NCBI GenBank assembly: GCA_016764415.1
Contig: JAESRY010000033.1
Location: 1-7,057, forward strand
DNA length: 7,057 nucleotides
Direction: 5' to 3'
From: Cycloclasticus sp.
GTDB lineage: Bacteria > Pseudomonadota > Gammaproteobacteria > Methylococcales > Cycloclasticaceae
In this document: positions 1-6,198 of the stretch, piece by piece
How the letters are laid out: each line of letters starts with the position of its first letter
Position numbering within the stretch: the first letter of the stretch is position 1
Notes under the pieces: model-generated
Database searches by the model: none
Told to the model about the DNA's origin: nothing
The model's input: only the letters and a program-made list of their open reading frames with translations
Program-made: the position numbers and the translations under genes

Positions 1-35
1 TTAAGCGCTTTGAAGCAATTATCTAAACGGCTCAC
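1..35 (-). CDS. trpA: Tryptophan synthase alpha subunit, N-terminal fragment cut by the window edge
   Basis: Only eleven complete codons lie in the window, starting at a GTG (35-33) and reading [11 protein letters not shown]. This resembles the usual TrpA N-terminus (M-S-R-hydrophobic-x-x-x-F-x-A-L). The GTG overlaps the trpB stop codon in a GTGA arrangement, the classic trpB-trpA coupling. A GAGGGG ribosome site inside the trpB end lies eight bases upstream. TrpA cleaves indole-3-glycerol phosphate to indole and glyceraldehyde 3-phosphate, and passes indole through a tunnel to TrpB in an alpha2-beta2 complex. The identification rests on position, overlap and this short N-terminus; the rest of the gene lies off the left end. 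Confidence 0.85.
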   Translation of the reverse strand, partial: MSRLDNCFKAL

Positions 36-1261
36 AGTTCTATCCCCTCTAATTTGGCGATGGTGAAAATATCTTTATCGCCTCGGCCTGATAAGCAAAC
101 CAGAATAGACTTATCCTTGTCCATTGTTTTAGCCAATTTAGTAGCATAAGCCACGGCATGGCTAGATTCTAAAGCAGGAATAATACCTTCGACACGTGTT
201 AATTGGTGGAAAGCGGCTAATGCTTCATCATCATTAATGTTGACGTAGTTAGCGCGACCAATGTCTTTTAGCCACGAGTGTTCAGGGCCAACGCCTGGGT
301 AATCAAGCCCCGCTGAAATTGAATGTGTTTCGATGATTGAGCCATTTTCGTCCGCCATTAAATACGTTCTATTGCCATGTAACACGCCCGGTTGACCTGC
401 ACATAAAGGCGCGGAATGTTGCCCCGTTTCCACCCCTAAACCTGCAGCTTCTACACCGTAAATAGCGACACTTTCATCTTTAATGAAAGGATGGAAAAGC
501 CCGATAGCATTTGATCCACCGCCAACACAGGCGACAAGCGCATCAGGCAATTTTCCCGTTTTTGACATCATTTGTTCGCGTGATTCGCGACCAATAATAG
601 TTTGGAAGTCTCTAACCATTGCAGGATATGGGTGCGGCCCTGCGACAGTACCAATAATATAATAGGTGTTATCAATATTAGTAACCCAGTCTCTCATTGC
701 CTCGTTCAGCGCATCTTTGAGTGTTTGCGAACCCGATGTAACCGGCACCACGGTTGCGCCCAGTAATTTCATACGGTAAACGTTAGGCGATTGGCGTTGA
801 ATATCTTCTGCGCCCATATAGATAACACATTCAAGCCCAAGCCGCGCGGCGACAGTGGCCGTTGCTACGCCGTGTTGTCCTGCGCCAGTTTCAGCAATAA
901 TCCGTGTTTTACCCATGCGTTGAGCAAGTAATGCTTGGCCAATCGTGTTGTTTATTTTATGCGCACCCGTGTGGTTTAAATCTTCTCTTTTTAAGTAGAT
1001 TTGAGCGCCGCCTGTTTCGCGGCTTAAACGTTCAGCACGGTAAATAGGTGATGGTCGGCCTACATAATCGTGTAAATCGGCATCTAATTCAGCGAGGAAT
1101 TCAGGGTCTTGCATATACTTTGCATAGGCTACGTTCAACTCCTCTATCGATTCCATTAACGTTTCGGCAACAAAAACTCCACCGTAAGGTCCGAAGTGGC
1201 CACGTTCGTCAGGGAAGTTATAGTCAGTTACAGCTGATTTTTTCTTATTACTTGTTGGCAC
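32..1261 (-). CDS. trpB: Tryptophan synthase beta subunit
   Basis: This 409-residue PLP enzyme condenses indole with L-serine to give L-tryptophan in the cytoplasm, as the beta half of tryptophan synthase. The PLP lysine is K102 in the HTGAHKINN motif. The catalytic glutamate is E124 in AETGAGQHG, the phosphate-binding loop GGGSNA lies at 247-252, the conserved aspartate is D320 in [11 protein letters not shown], and S391 in LSGRGDKD contacts the cofactor ring nitrogen. It is slightly longer than the 397-residue enteric enzyme because of an N-terminal extension rich in lysine and serine. The start is GTG (1261-1259); an in-frame TGA lies four codons upstream and GAGGT sits at ideal spacing. 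It overlaps the trpF end by 14 bases and the trpA start by 3, so the three are probably translationally coupled. No leader peptide or attenuator is visible ahead of the trp genes. Confidence 0.98.
   Translation of the reverse strand: MPTSNKKKSAVTDYNFPDERGHFGPYGGVFVAETLMESIEELNVAYAKYMQDPEFLAELDADLHDYVGRPSPIYRAERLSRETGGAQIYLKREDLNHTGAHKINNTIGQALLAQRMGKTRIIAETGAGQHGVATATVAARLGLECVIYMGAEDIQRQSPNVYRMKLLGATVVPVTSGSQTLKDALNEAMRDWVTNIDNTYYIIGTVAGPHPYPAMVRDFQTIIGRESREQMMSKTGKLPDALVACVGGGSNAIGLFHPFIKDESVAIYGVEAAGLGVETGQHSAPLCAGQPGVLHGNRTYLMADENGSIIETHSISAGLDYPGVGPEHSWLKDIGRANYVNINDDEALAAFHQLTRVEGIIPALESSHAVAYATKLAKTMDKDKSILVCLSGRGDKDIFTIAKLEGIEL
44..49 (-). promoter_or_regulatory. Ribosome binding site for trpA
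   Basis: On the minus strand this reads GAGGGG, eight bases before the GTG at 35-33. It lies inside the last codons of trpB, so trpA translation probably depends on ribosomes finishing trpB. It supports GTG as the trpA start. Confidence 0.75.
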
Positions 1262-1877
1262 GTTTTACCTCATGCATGAATTGTTTAATGCGCAGGTGAT
1301 CTTTGATACCTTTGCTTTTTTCAACGCCACTACTCACATCAACGGCATAACTGTTGGTGTTTTTTATAGCATCGTATATGTTATTTTCATTAAGACCACC
1401 GGCCAAAATAATGGGCAAGTCACACTGCTTTGGAACGAGTTCCCAGTCAAATGTTTGCCCTGTTCCGCCGTATTGAGCGCTATCGAATGCATCAAGTAAC
1501 AACCCAGATGCGGAGCTAAACGCTTTAACGGTTTTGTTCAAATCAATTGTCCCGCGCATTCTAATGGCTTTTAAATACGGCATGTTAAAAGAAGAGCAAA
1601 AGGCTTCGTCTTCATCACCATGGAACTGAAGAAGATCAATATTAGTAGCGTTTAAAACACGACTTACATCCTCACTATCTGGATTAACAAATAACGCTAC
1701 TTTATTGATAAATGGAGGTAATTTATTTATTATTTTGTTTGCATTAGCTATATCAATACAGCGTGGGCTTATGTCATAAAAGACAAATCCCAGCGCATCC
1801 ACGCCATTATCAACAGCCGCAAGCGCATCATCGACTTGGGTAATGCCACAAATTTTTACTCGTGCTCTTAAAGCCAT
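1248..1877 (-). CDS. trpF: Phosphoribosylanthranilate isomerase
   Basis: TrpF performs the Amadori rearrangement of N-(5'-phosphoribosyl)anthranilate to CdRP, the third step from chorismate to tryptophan. The 209 residues form one TIM barrel of normal length. The N-terminal VKICGIT motif (7-13) carries the catalytic cysteine C10, and D129 in LLLDAFD is the expected general acid. The GGTG (137-140), AGG (159-161) and DVSSGVE (180-186) segments are the usual phosphate-binding parts of the barrel. It is free-standing, not fused to TrpC as in E. coli. The ATG lies four bases after the truA stop behind an A-rich stretch with only a weak ribosome site, so translation is probably coupled to truA. 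The truA-trpF pairing is common in non-enteric gammaproteobacteria. Confidence 0.97.
   Translation of the reverse strand: MALRARVKICGITQVDDALAAVDNGVDALGFVFYDISPRCIDIANANKIINKLPPFINKVALFVNPDSEDVSRVLNATNIDLLQFHGDEDEAFCSSFNMPYLKAIRMRGTIDLNKTVKAFSSASGLLLDAFDSAQYGGTGQTFDWELVPKQCDLPIILAGGLNENNIYDAIKNTNSYAVDVSSGVEKSKGIKDHLRIKQFMHEVKRANK
1267..1271 (-). promoter_or_regulatory. Ribosome binding site for trpB
   Basis: The minus strand reads GAGGT and then AAAAC before the GTG at 1261. It lies inside the last codons of trpF and decides for the GTG start, since the frame is closed by a stop a few codons upstream. Confidence 0.8.
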
Positions 1878-1881
1878 TTTT

Positions 1882-2691
1882 TTATAAAACTCGTTTAGTT
1901 TCCATTACGTCGGTAAACGGTGCAAAAGCACCTAATGGCGTTAAGCCAAATTCTTTTGGGTAATAGACACCTTTAAAATATAGCCCATTAGGTAAAGCCG
2001 TTGCTCCTGCTTGCTTCCTATCTTCGGCATGTAACACGCGCTCAACATAATCAGGTGGCTGTTCGCCTTTGCCAACAGGTAATAATGTGCCAACTATATT
2101 TCTCACCATGTGATGTAAAAAGGCACTCGCTATAATATCAACAGTAATTTTATCATTCGTACGTTTAATAACAATCGAATGAATGTGTTTTACCGGTGAT
2201 TTTGCCTGACAACCATACGCCCTAAACGAACTAAAGTCGTGAGTACCTATTAAAAAGTCAGCCCCTTGCTGCATAAGAGACTCATCTAATGGGTTAAAAA
2301 TAGTGGTAACGTGGTTTCTGTACAAGGCTGACTTAACCCCGCGATTCAGTATGTCATAGCGATAATACCGCGCAACAGCTGAAAAGCGCGCGTGGAAATT
2401 ATCTGCCACTGGCTGTATCCAAACGACACGTATATCGGCAGGCAGGTTTGTATTAGCGCCTAGCACCCATTGGTGCATTTCTCTTTGTTTATCCGTTTCA
2501 AAATGCACGACCTGTTCAAAAGCATGTACACCCGCATCTGTACGACCGGCACAAACAATAGCGACGGGGTGGGTCGCTATTTGAGATAAGGCAAATTCAA
2601 CCTTCTCTTGAACGGTTTCAGTTGTCGTTTTTTGACGCTGCCAGCCATGATATCGGCTGCCGTCGTATTCAACACCTAGTGCAAATTTCAA
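1882..2691 (-). CDS. truA: tRNA pseudouridine(38-40) synthase TruA
   Basis: TruA converts uridines 38, 39 and 40 in the tRNA anticodon stem-loop to pseudouridine. The protein has 269 residues, almost the length of E. coli TruA (270). The N-terminal ALGVEYDGSRYHGWQRQ block is diagnostic. The catalytic aspartate is D52 in GRTDAGVHA, and Y110 in ARYYRY sits the same 58 residues downstream as the conserved active-site tyrosine of E. coli. FHARFSA (99-105), FLHHMVRNIVG (191-201) and GLYF (237-240 region) are also family blocks. The start is called at TTG (2691-2689): the same frame holds the pdxJ stop five codons upstream, and no ATG lies between. ATT or ATC just upstream cannot be excluded. No strong ribosome site is seen, so reinitiation after pdxJ, 12 bases upstream, is likely. 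A perfect inverted repeat lies inside the gene at 2557-2581. Confidence 0.97.
   Translation of the reverse strand: MKFALGVEYDGSRYHGWQRQKTTTETVQEKVEFALSQIATHPVAIVCAGRTDAGVHAFEQVVHFETDKQREMHQWVLGANTNLPADIRVVWIQPVADNFHARFSAVARYYRYDILNRGVKSALYRNHVTTIFNPLDESLMQQGADFLIGTHDFSSFRAYGCQAKSPVKHIHSIVIKRTNDKITVDIIASAFLHHMVRNIVGTLLPVGKGEQPPDYVERVLHAEDRKQAGATALPNGLYFKGVYYPKEFGLTPLGAFAPFTDVMETKRVL
2557..2581. repeat. Perfect 9-bp inverted repeat inside truA
   Basis: The plus strand reads AATAGCGAC, a seven-base loop, then GTCGCTATT, an exact reverse complement. In the transcript this would form a 9-bp hairpin at truA codons for I-A-T-H-P-V-A-I, just before the catalytic GRTDAG motif. The transcript then continues with the moderately U-rich UUGUUUGU. 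It is the strongest local inverted repeat I found. Whether it acts in RNA (pausing, processing, attenuation) or is a by-product of codon choice cannot be told from the sequence. Confidence 0.7.
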
Positions 2692-2703
2692 GATCTTAAT
2701 CGA

Positions 2704-3444
2704 TTAACAATAACGTGCGTTGTGCATGAGTATCTTCATATCACGCACGGCTAAGTCTAAGCCAGCCATCACTGCTCTAGCTATAATTGAATGACCTATA
2801 TTTAGCTCTATAATTTCAGGAATTTTAGCGATAGCACCGACATTGTGATAATGCAAACCATGGCCTGCATTAACTTGTAAACCAAGGCTACTAGCATAAG
2901 AAGCGGCCTCTGCTATTCTATTTAACTCGGTGTTTTGTTCAGACTCATTGGATGCATCGGCATAACACCCCGTATGCAATTCCAACATTGTTGCACCGAC
3001 TTCTTTTACCGCATCAATTTGCGCTTTATCAGGATCAATAAACGGTGATATAAGAATGCCTGCTGATGATAAGGACGCGCAGGCTTCTTTAATGCGGTTA
3101 AAGTTCCCAGCAATATCCAAACCACCTTCTGTTGTTAACTCTTCTCGTTTCTCAGGTACTAAGCAACACGAAGCTGGTTTAACATCGCAAGCAATATCAA
3201 CCATCTCGTTTGTAACAGCTAATTCAAGGTTTAAACGAGTATGAATGTTAGCAGCGATATCGCGGACATCTTGGTCATTGATATGACGTCGGTCTTCACG
3301 CAAATGAATGGTTATACCATTTGCTCCTGCTCTTTCAGCGATGAAAGCGGCATCAAGAGGTGATGGGTAGTCCGTGCCACGTGCGTTTCTTAAGGTGGCA
3401 ATATGATCGACATTAACACCCAGTAAGATAGTATTTTTTTGCAT
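2704..3444 (-). CDS. pdxJ: Pyridoxine 5'-phosphate synthase PdxJ
   Basis: PdxJ condenses 3-amino-2-oxopropyl phosphate with 1-deoxy-D-xylulose 5-phosphate to give pyridoxine 5'-phosphate, the last ring-forming step of DXP-dependent vitamin B6 synthesis. The 246-residue TIM barrel opens with [19 protein letters not shown]47 and R49 in [11 protein letters not shown]74 in LNLELAV and H195 in NAGHGL match the catalytic residues of the E. coli enzyme with a constant offset of two. LVPEKR, TTEGGLD and HTGCYAD are further family blocks. The start is called at ATG (3444-3442), which gives an N-terminus like that of other PdxJ proteins; a TTG two codons upstream (3450-3448) is in frame and possible. 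Neither has a clear ribosome site. The gene follows recO as in E. coli, but acpS does not follow it here. Confidence 0.97.
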   Translation of the reverse strand: MQKNTILLGVNVDHIATLRNARGTDYPSPLDAAFIAERAGANGITIHLREDRRHINDQDVRDIAANIHTRLNLELAVTNEMVDIACDVKPASCCLVPEKREELTTEGGLDIAGNFNRIKEACASLSSAGILISPFIDPDKAQIDAVKEVGATMLELHTGCYADASNESEQNTELNRIAEAASYASSLGLQVNAGHGLHYHNVGAIAKIPEIIELNIGHSIIARAVMAGLDLAVRDMKILMHNARYC

Positions 3445-3462
3445 TATCAATGTTTAAAGGTT

Positions 3463-4158
3463 TTATATGAACAACTCACGGCTTTTCAATGTTTTACCAT
3501 CTAATTGAGCGTCAATTAATCGTCTCATTAATCGTTTTGCCTGACTGAGCTCTACTTTATCTTTCAGCTTATTTTCTCTCAGGTTAATCAACGTGCCACC
3601 AGAAATAGCTTGCGGGTTTTGAGCATTATTCTCTATTTTTGCCCCATAACCTAATTGATAATTATAAAGGCTGTTATTCTTAATCGGCTCTTGCGTGTCT
3701 ATATCAACATCGAGTAATAAGCCGTAGCCAATTTCTTCAAATAAGGTTTTTTCAAACTGTCTAAGTTTAGGCTCAATGTCTAGGTTTTCAGAGAGCTGTA
3801 GAATGACCTTTTCAAGAGCATTAAATAACTCACAGTGCGCATCGTGTTTATGCAACAGACTCAACACCAGTTCATTAACATAGAAACCACAATATAAAGA
3901 CGTCCCCTTCAATTGTTCGTCATGACCGCTCTGCTCAACCGATGTTAGGGTCTTAAGCTCACCCTTCCCCACCCAAGACAACAACAAGCGTTTGAAAGGT
4001 TGTAATAATGAGCCGTGTTTTGATTTTTTAGCCCTTGAACCTTTCGATATAATTGAAAGCACACCATAGTCACGGGTAAAAACCTGATGTATCACGCTGG
4101 TTTCTTTAAACGCCTGACTTTTTAAGATGAAGCTAGGTTGTTGATCAACTCTGTTCAT
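3463..4158 (-). CDS. recO: DNA repair protein RecO
   Basis: RecO works with RecR (and RecF) to load RecA onto SSB-coated single-stranded DNA during gap repair, and anneals complementary strands. The protein has 231 residues, near the E. coli length. The N-terminal OB-fold (about 1-80) contains SFILKSQAFKETS, VFTRDYGVLSIISKGSRAKKSK and LLQPFKRLLL, with basic residues suited to DNA contact. A helical domain with SLYCGFYVNELVLSLL follows, and the C-terminus KTLKSRELFI matches the family ending. The zinc-binding cysteine pairs of many bacterial RecO proteins are absent, as in gammaproteobacterial versions. ATG is at 4158. It is preceded by a 53-base gap after era with no strong ribosome site, the loosest junction in the cluster. 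Confidence 0.95.
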   Translation of the reverse strand: MNRVDQQPSFILKSQAFKETSVIHQVFTRDYGVLSIISKGSRAKKSKHGSLLQPFKRLLLSWVGKGELKTLTSVEQSGHDEQLKGTSLYCGFYVNELVLSLLHKHDAHCELFNALEKVILQLSENLDIEPKLRQFEKTLFEEIGYGLLLDVDIDTQEPIKNNSLYNYQLGYGAKIENNAQNPQAISGGTLINLRENKLKDKVELSQAKRLMRRLIDAQLDGKTLKSRELFI

Positions 4159-4211
4159 AACAACTGCTTTTCGTTGCGGCGATTAAGCTTTGCAATTAGA
4201 ACAAAACCGCA
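4159..4211. other. era-recO intergenic gap, largest in the window
   Basis: These 53 bases are the only substantial non-coding stretch. On the transcript a 5-bp pairing UGCGG (4211-4207) with CCGCA (4179-4175) across a 27-base loop is possible, but it is weak and not followed by a U run. I see no convincing promoter, terminator or small ORF. A weak internal promoter for recO-pdxJ cannot be excluded. Confidence 0.5.
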
Positions 4212-5114
4212 TCATTCAATCCCACGATACCCCAAACTTATTAATTCACGCTCGCTATCAGACCAATTTTTCTTCACTTTCACCCATAGATTTAGGTAAA
4301 CTTTGGACCCCAGCAGTTTCTCAATATCAAGGCGTGACTGAGTACCCGTATCTTTAAGCCCTGCACCCTTCTCACCTATGACAATATTTTTTTGACCTTC
4401 TCTCTCTACCCAAATAACAGCATAAATTCGAGTGATTTTTTCTTCAACTTTGTATTGATCAATACTAATACTTAACGAATATGGAATCTCTTGGCCTAAA
4501 CGCCGCATTAACTTCTCGCGAATAATTTCTGTTGTCATGAATCGTTCAGAACTATCGGTTACCTGATCCGAAGGAAACAACAATTCGCCCTCAGGTAAGA
4601 GGTTTAATAATAATATTTCGAACTCGCCAAGCTGCTTACCCGTTAATGCGGAGATGGGGATAATGGATTCAAAATCATGCTCTAGACTAATTTTTTGAAT
4701 AAACGGTAGCAGTGATTGTTTATTGGTGATTTTATCAATCTTATTTATCGCCAAAACAACAGGCGCGCCTTCTTTCTTTAATTTCTCAAGAATTGATATG
4801 TCGAGCGCGTCCCATTGCATATCATCCTTGACCCAAACGATAATATCGACACCCATGAGGCTCGTATCAGCCGTTTTGTTCAAGTATTTATTAAGCGCCT
4901 TTTTACCACCCAAGTGCATGCCGGGTGTATCTACATAAACGACTTGTGATTCGTCAGTCGTTTTTATTCCCAATATTCGGTGCCTGGTAGTCTGTGGACG
5001 TCTTGACGTTATGCTAATCTTTTGACCGAGTATATTATTTAATAACGTTGATTTACCTGCATTAGGCGCACCAATTAGCGCTACAAAGCCTGACTTAAAA
5101 GACTGTTTAGACAT
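4212..5114 (-). CDS. era: GTPase Era, 16S rRNA-binding ribosome assembly factor
   Basis: Era is an essential GTPase that binds the 3' end of 16S rRNA and helps mature the 30S subunit, at the cytoplasmic face of the membrane. It has 300 residues (E. coli 301). The G domain shows G1 GAPNAGKS (15-22), the switch region with RRPQTTRHR (38-46), G3 DTPG (62-65), G4 NKID (124-127) and G5 SAL (155-157). A C-terminal KH RNA-binding domain follows with its GxxG loop at GEKG (247-250) and the downstream hydrophobic segment VYLNLWVKVKKNW. ATG (5114-5112) overlaps the rnc stop by eight bases, and GAGGG sits eight bases upstream of the ATG inside rnc, so the genes are translationally coupled. Both RNase III and Era act in rRNA maturation, which fits the pairing. 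Confidence 0.98.
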   Translation of the reverse strand: MSKQSFKSGFVALIGAPNAGKSTLLNNILGQKISITSRRPQTTRHRILGIKTTDESQVVYVDTPGMHLGGKKALNKYLNKTADTSLMGVDIIVWVKDDMQWDALDISILEKLKKEGAPVVLAINKIDKITNKQSLLPFIQKISLEHDFESIIPISALTGKQLGEFEILLLNLLPEGELLFPSDQVTDSSERFMTTEIIREKLMRRLGQEIPYSLSISIDQYKVEEKITRIYAVIWVEREGQKNIVIGEKGAGLKDTGTQSRLDIEKLLGSKVYLNLWVKVKKNWSDSERELISLGYRGIE

Positions 5115-5784
5115 TTTTTAGACCCTCTAGTACCTTTGCTGCGGCCTTTTGTTCAGCTTTCTTTTTTGAACTAGCCGTTGAATAAAAAACCTCATCCATA
5201 CCTTTTATTTCGCATTGAACCTTGAATTGTTGATCATGATCAGAACCTTTGGTTGACACAATCGTATATTTAGGCACCTCTATACCTCGTGCTTGAAGGT
5301 GTTCTTGAAGTTGAGTTTTCGGGTCTTTAGTCGCTGTTTCAAGCGTCAAAGAACTTAATTGTTTATCAAAGACATTTAGCACCCAAGTCTTCGCCTTAGA
5401 AAGCCCTTGGTCTTTGTATATGGCGCCTATAAGCGCTTCCACGGCATCAGATAAAATAGAAGAACGGTGCTTACCCCCGCTTTTCATTTCACCCTGACCT
5501 AAAATAAGCTCATCACTTAATTTAAGTTCTTTTGCAATATCTGCCAACGAGTCTCTGTTGACCAAATGGGCTCGGAGGCGACTCATAATGCCTTCATCTA
5601 CATCAGGAAAGCGCGTGTAAATTTCGTCAGCTATGACAAAACCTAAAATAGAGTCGCCTAAGAATTCAAGACGTTCATTATTACTTGGCCCAATACTACA
5701 GTGAGTTAATGCCTGCTCTAATAGAGCATGATCAGAAAAAGTAGCGTTTATTTTTTTTTGTAGCCTTTGCGCATCAAAACTCAA
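5107..5784 (-). CDS. rnc: Ribonuclease III
   Basis: RNase III cuts double-stranded RNA, including the precursor of 16S and 23S rRNA and some mRNA leaders. The 225 residues match E. coli (226). The signature NERLEFLGDSIL (36-47) carries E40 and D44; D113 and E116 in LSDAVEALIG complete the metal-binding set (E41, D45, D114 and E117 in E. coli). A double-stranded RNA-binding domain spans about 155-222, with DPKTQLQEHLQ at its start and ASSKKKAEQKAAAKVL at its end. The start is called at TTG (5784-5782): an in-frame stop lies seven codons upstream, no ATG or GTG precedes it, GAAGG lies seven bases before it, and the length fits the family. The start region is unusual: a small hairpin covers the ribosome site, a five-codon ORF ends on the TTG, and codons 9-12 contain nine A in a row. 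E. coli RNase III represses its own operon by cutting its leader RNA; an analogous control is possible here but not shown. Confidence 0.97.
   Translation of the reverse strand: MSFDAQRLQKKINATFSDHALLEQALTHCSIGPSNNERLEFLGDSILGFVIADEIYTRFPDVDEGIMSRLRAHLVNRDSLADIAKELKLSDELILGQGEMKSGGKHRSSILSDAVEALIGAIYKDQGLSKAKTWVLNVFDKQLSSLTLETATKDPKTQLQEHLQARGIEVPKYTIVSTKGSDHDQQFKVQCEIKGMDEVFYSTASSKKKAEQKAAAKVLEGLKNV
5123..5127 (-). promoter_or_regulatory. Ribosome binding site for era
   Basis: The minus strand reads GAGGG, eight bases before the era ATG and within the last codons of rnc. It supports the overlapping start. Confidence 0.75.
5714..5728. repeat. 15-base palindrome in the 5' part of rnc
   Basis: The plus strand reads TGCTCTA, a central A, then TAGAGCA, arms that are exact reverse complements. 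In RNA it would fold as a 6-bp stem with a three-base loop over rnc codons for A-L-L-E-Q. It lies about 55 bases into the gene. Confidence 0.55.
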
Positions 5785-5798
5785 TGAAGTGCCTTCAT
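5781..5798 (-). other. Possible five-codon mini-ORF ending on the rnc start codon
   Basis: The minus strand reads ATG AAG GCA CTT CAT TGA, encoding M-K-A-L-H. Its TGA overlaps the rnc TTG as TTGA. No ribosome site is seen ahead of the ATG, so translation is uncertain; it may be chance. Confidence 0.25.
5784..5798 (-). promoter_or_regulatory. Ribosome site and 6-bp hairpin at the rnc start
   Basis: The transcript reads AUGAAG-GCA-CUUCAU, a perfect 6-bp stem with a three-base loop. The 5' arm and loop contain the GAAGG ribosome site, and the 3' arm ends on the first base of the UUG start codon. Folding would hide the ribosome site. The site also supports TTG as the rnc start because of its seven-base spacing. 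Confidence 0.55.
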
Positions 5799-5802
5799 AT
5801 AT

Positions 5803-6171
5803 TTAAAGTGGTATTGTAAATTCATCGCTAAATGAAAGAACAATATCAACATTACCAATGTACTGTTTACGGACTTCATACTCGGCGGTAAATGTTATCT
5901 CATCACTTGAACGAACAATCTTGGTGCCTTTAGCGCTAATGCTAGTGACTTGATTCATGTTTAACTTTTTTTGAAACAACAATCTAATTTGACCAACACT
6001 CATGTTTTTTACTGCTGGATCGGCTTTGATGGATTTAACAGATGTTTGAACCGATAAATGCTCCATATAAACGGGAAACACCTTTAATACACTCATTACT
6101 AAAAGACCAAACACCCCTAAAACTATAAGCAAACTTATTGTTGTAAGACCTTGTTGTTTTGATGCCTGCAT
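5803..6171 (-). CDS. DUF4845 family pilin-like membrane protein, function unknown
   Basis: This 122-residue protein matches the DUF4845 family, which is often found between lepB and rnc in gamma- and betaproteobacteria; its function is not known to me. A short polar N-terminus (MQASKQQG) leads into one hydrophobic segment (about 9-29, LTTISLLIVLGVFG onward). The charged-G-L-T pattern resembles a type IV prepilin cleavage region, but the usual glutamate at position +5 after the glycine is a serine. The rest is a small soluble domain, with a conserved-looking FPVYMEHLSV stretch, LNMNQVTSI and a C-terminal IGNVDIVLSF strand, probably periplasmic. The start is called at ATG 6171 because AAAGGAG lies eight bases upstream; an in-frame ATG at 6189 would add six residues but would place that site inside the gene. 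It may be a substrate or accessory of membrane export, given its neighbour lepB; that is inference. Confidence 0.88.
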   Translation of the reverse strand: MQASKQQGLTTISLLIVLGVFGLLVMSVLKVFPVYMEHLSVQTSVKSIKADPAVKNMSVGQIRLLFQKKLNMNQVTSISAKGTKIVRSSDEITFTAEYEVRKQYIGNVDIVLSFSDEFTIPL

Positions 6172-6179
6172 ATAACACA

Positions 6180-6186
6180 CTCCTTT
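6180..6186 (-). promoter_or_regulatory. Ribosome binding site deciding the DUF4845 start
   Basis: The minus strand reads AAAGGAG, eight bases before the ATG at 6171. This is the best ribosome site in the window and favours that ATG over the one at 6189. Confidence 0.8.
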
Positions 6187-6198
6187 CATAATAGACTC

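Noticed and set aside
841..850. Ten-base palindrome GCCGCGCGGC inside trpB
   Set aside because: It lies in a conserved A-A-R codon context; a single 10-base palindrome without a loop is expected by chance in 7 kb and has no regulatory context.
1048..1499. Open frames on the plus strand (1048-1299 and 1272-1499) opposite trpB and trpF
   Set aside because: They lie antisense to well-conserved genes, have no ribosome site or recognisable domain, and their translations look like random shadow sequence.
3056..3244. Plus-strand open frame opposite pdxJ
   Set aside because: Antisense shadow of a conserved gene with no supporting signals.
3254..3263. Ten-base palindrome GCGATATCGC inside pdxJ
   Set aside because: Chance-level length, in coding sequence, with no partner copy in the window.
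4159..4211. Terminator or promoter in the era-recO gap
   Set aside because: The only pairing is 5 bp over a 27-base loop with no U run, and I found no well-spaced -35/-10 pair.
4723..4938. Plus-strand open frame opposite era
   Set aside because: Hydrophobic stretches arise from the complement of the era sequence; no start signal and no family resemblance.
6172..6189. Upstream ATG at 6189 as the DUF4845 start
   Set aside because: It would place the best ribosome site in the window inside the gene; the ATG at 6171 has ideal spacing and gives a more typical N-terminus.
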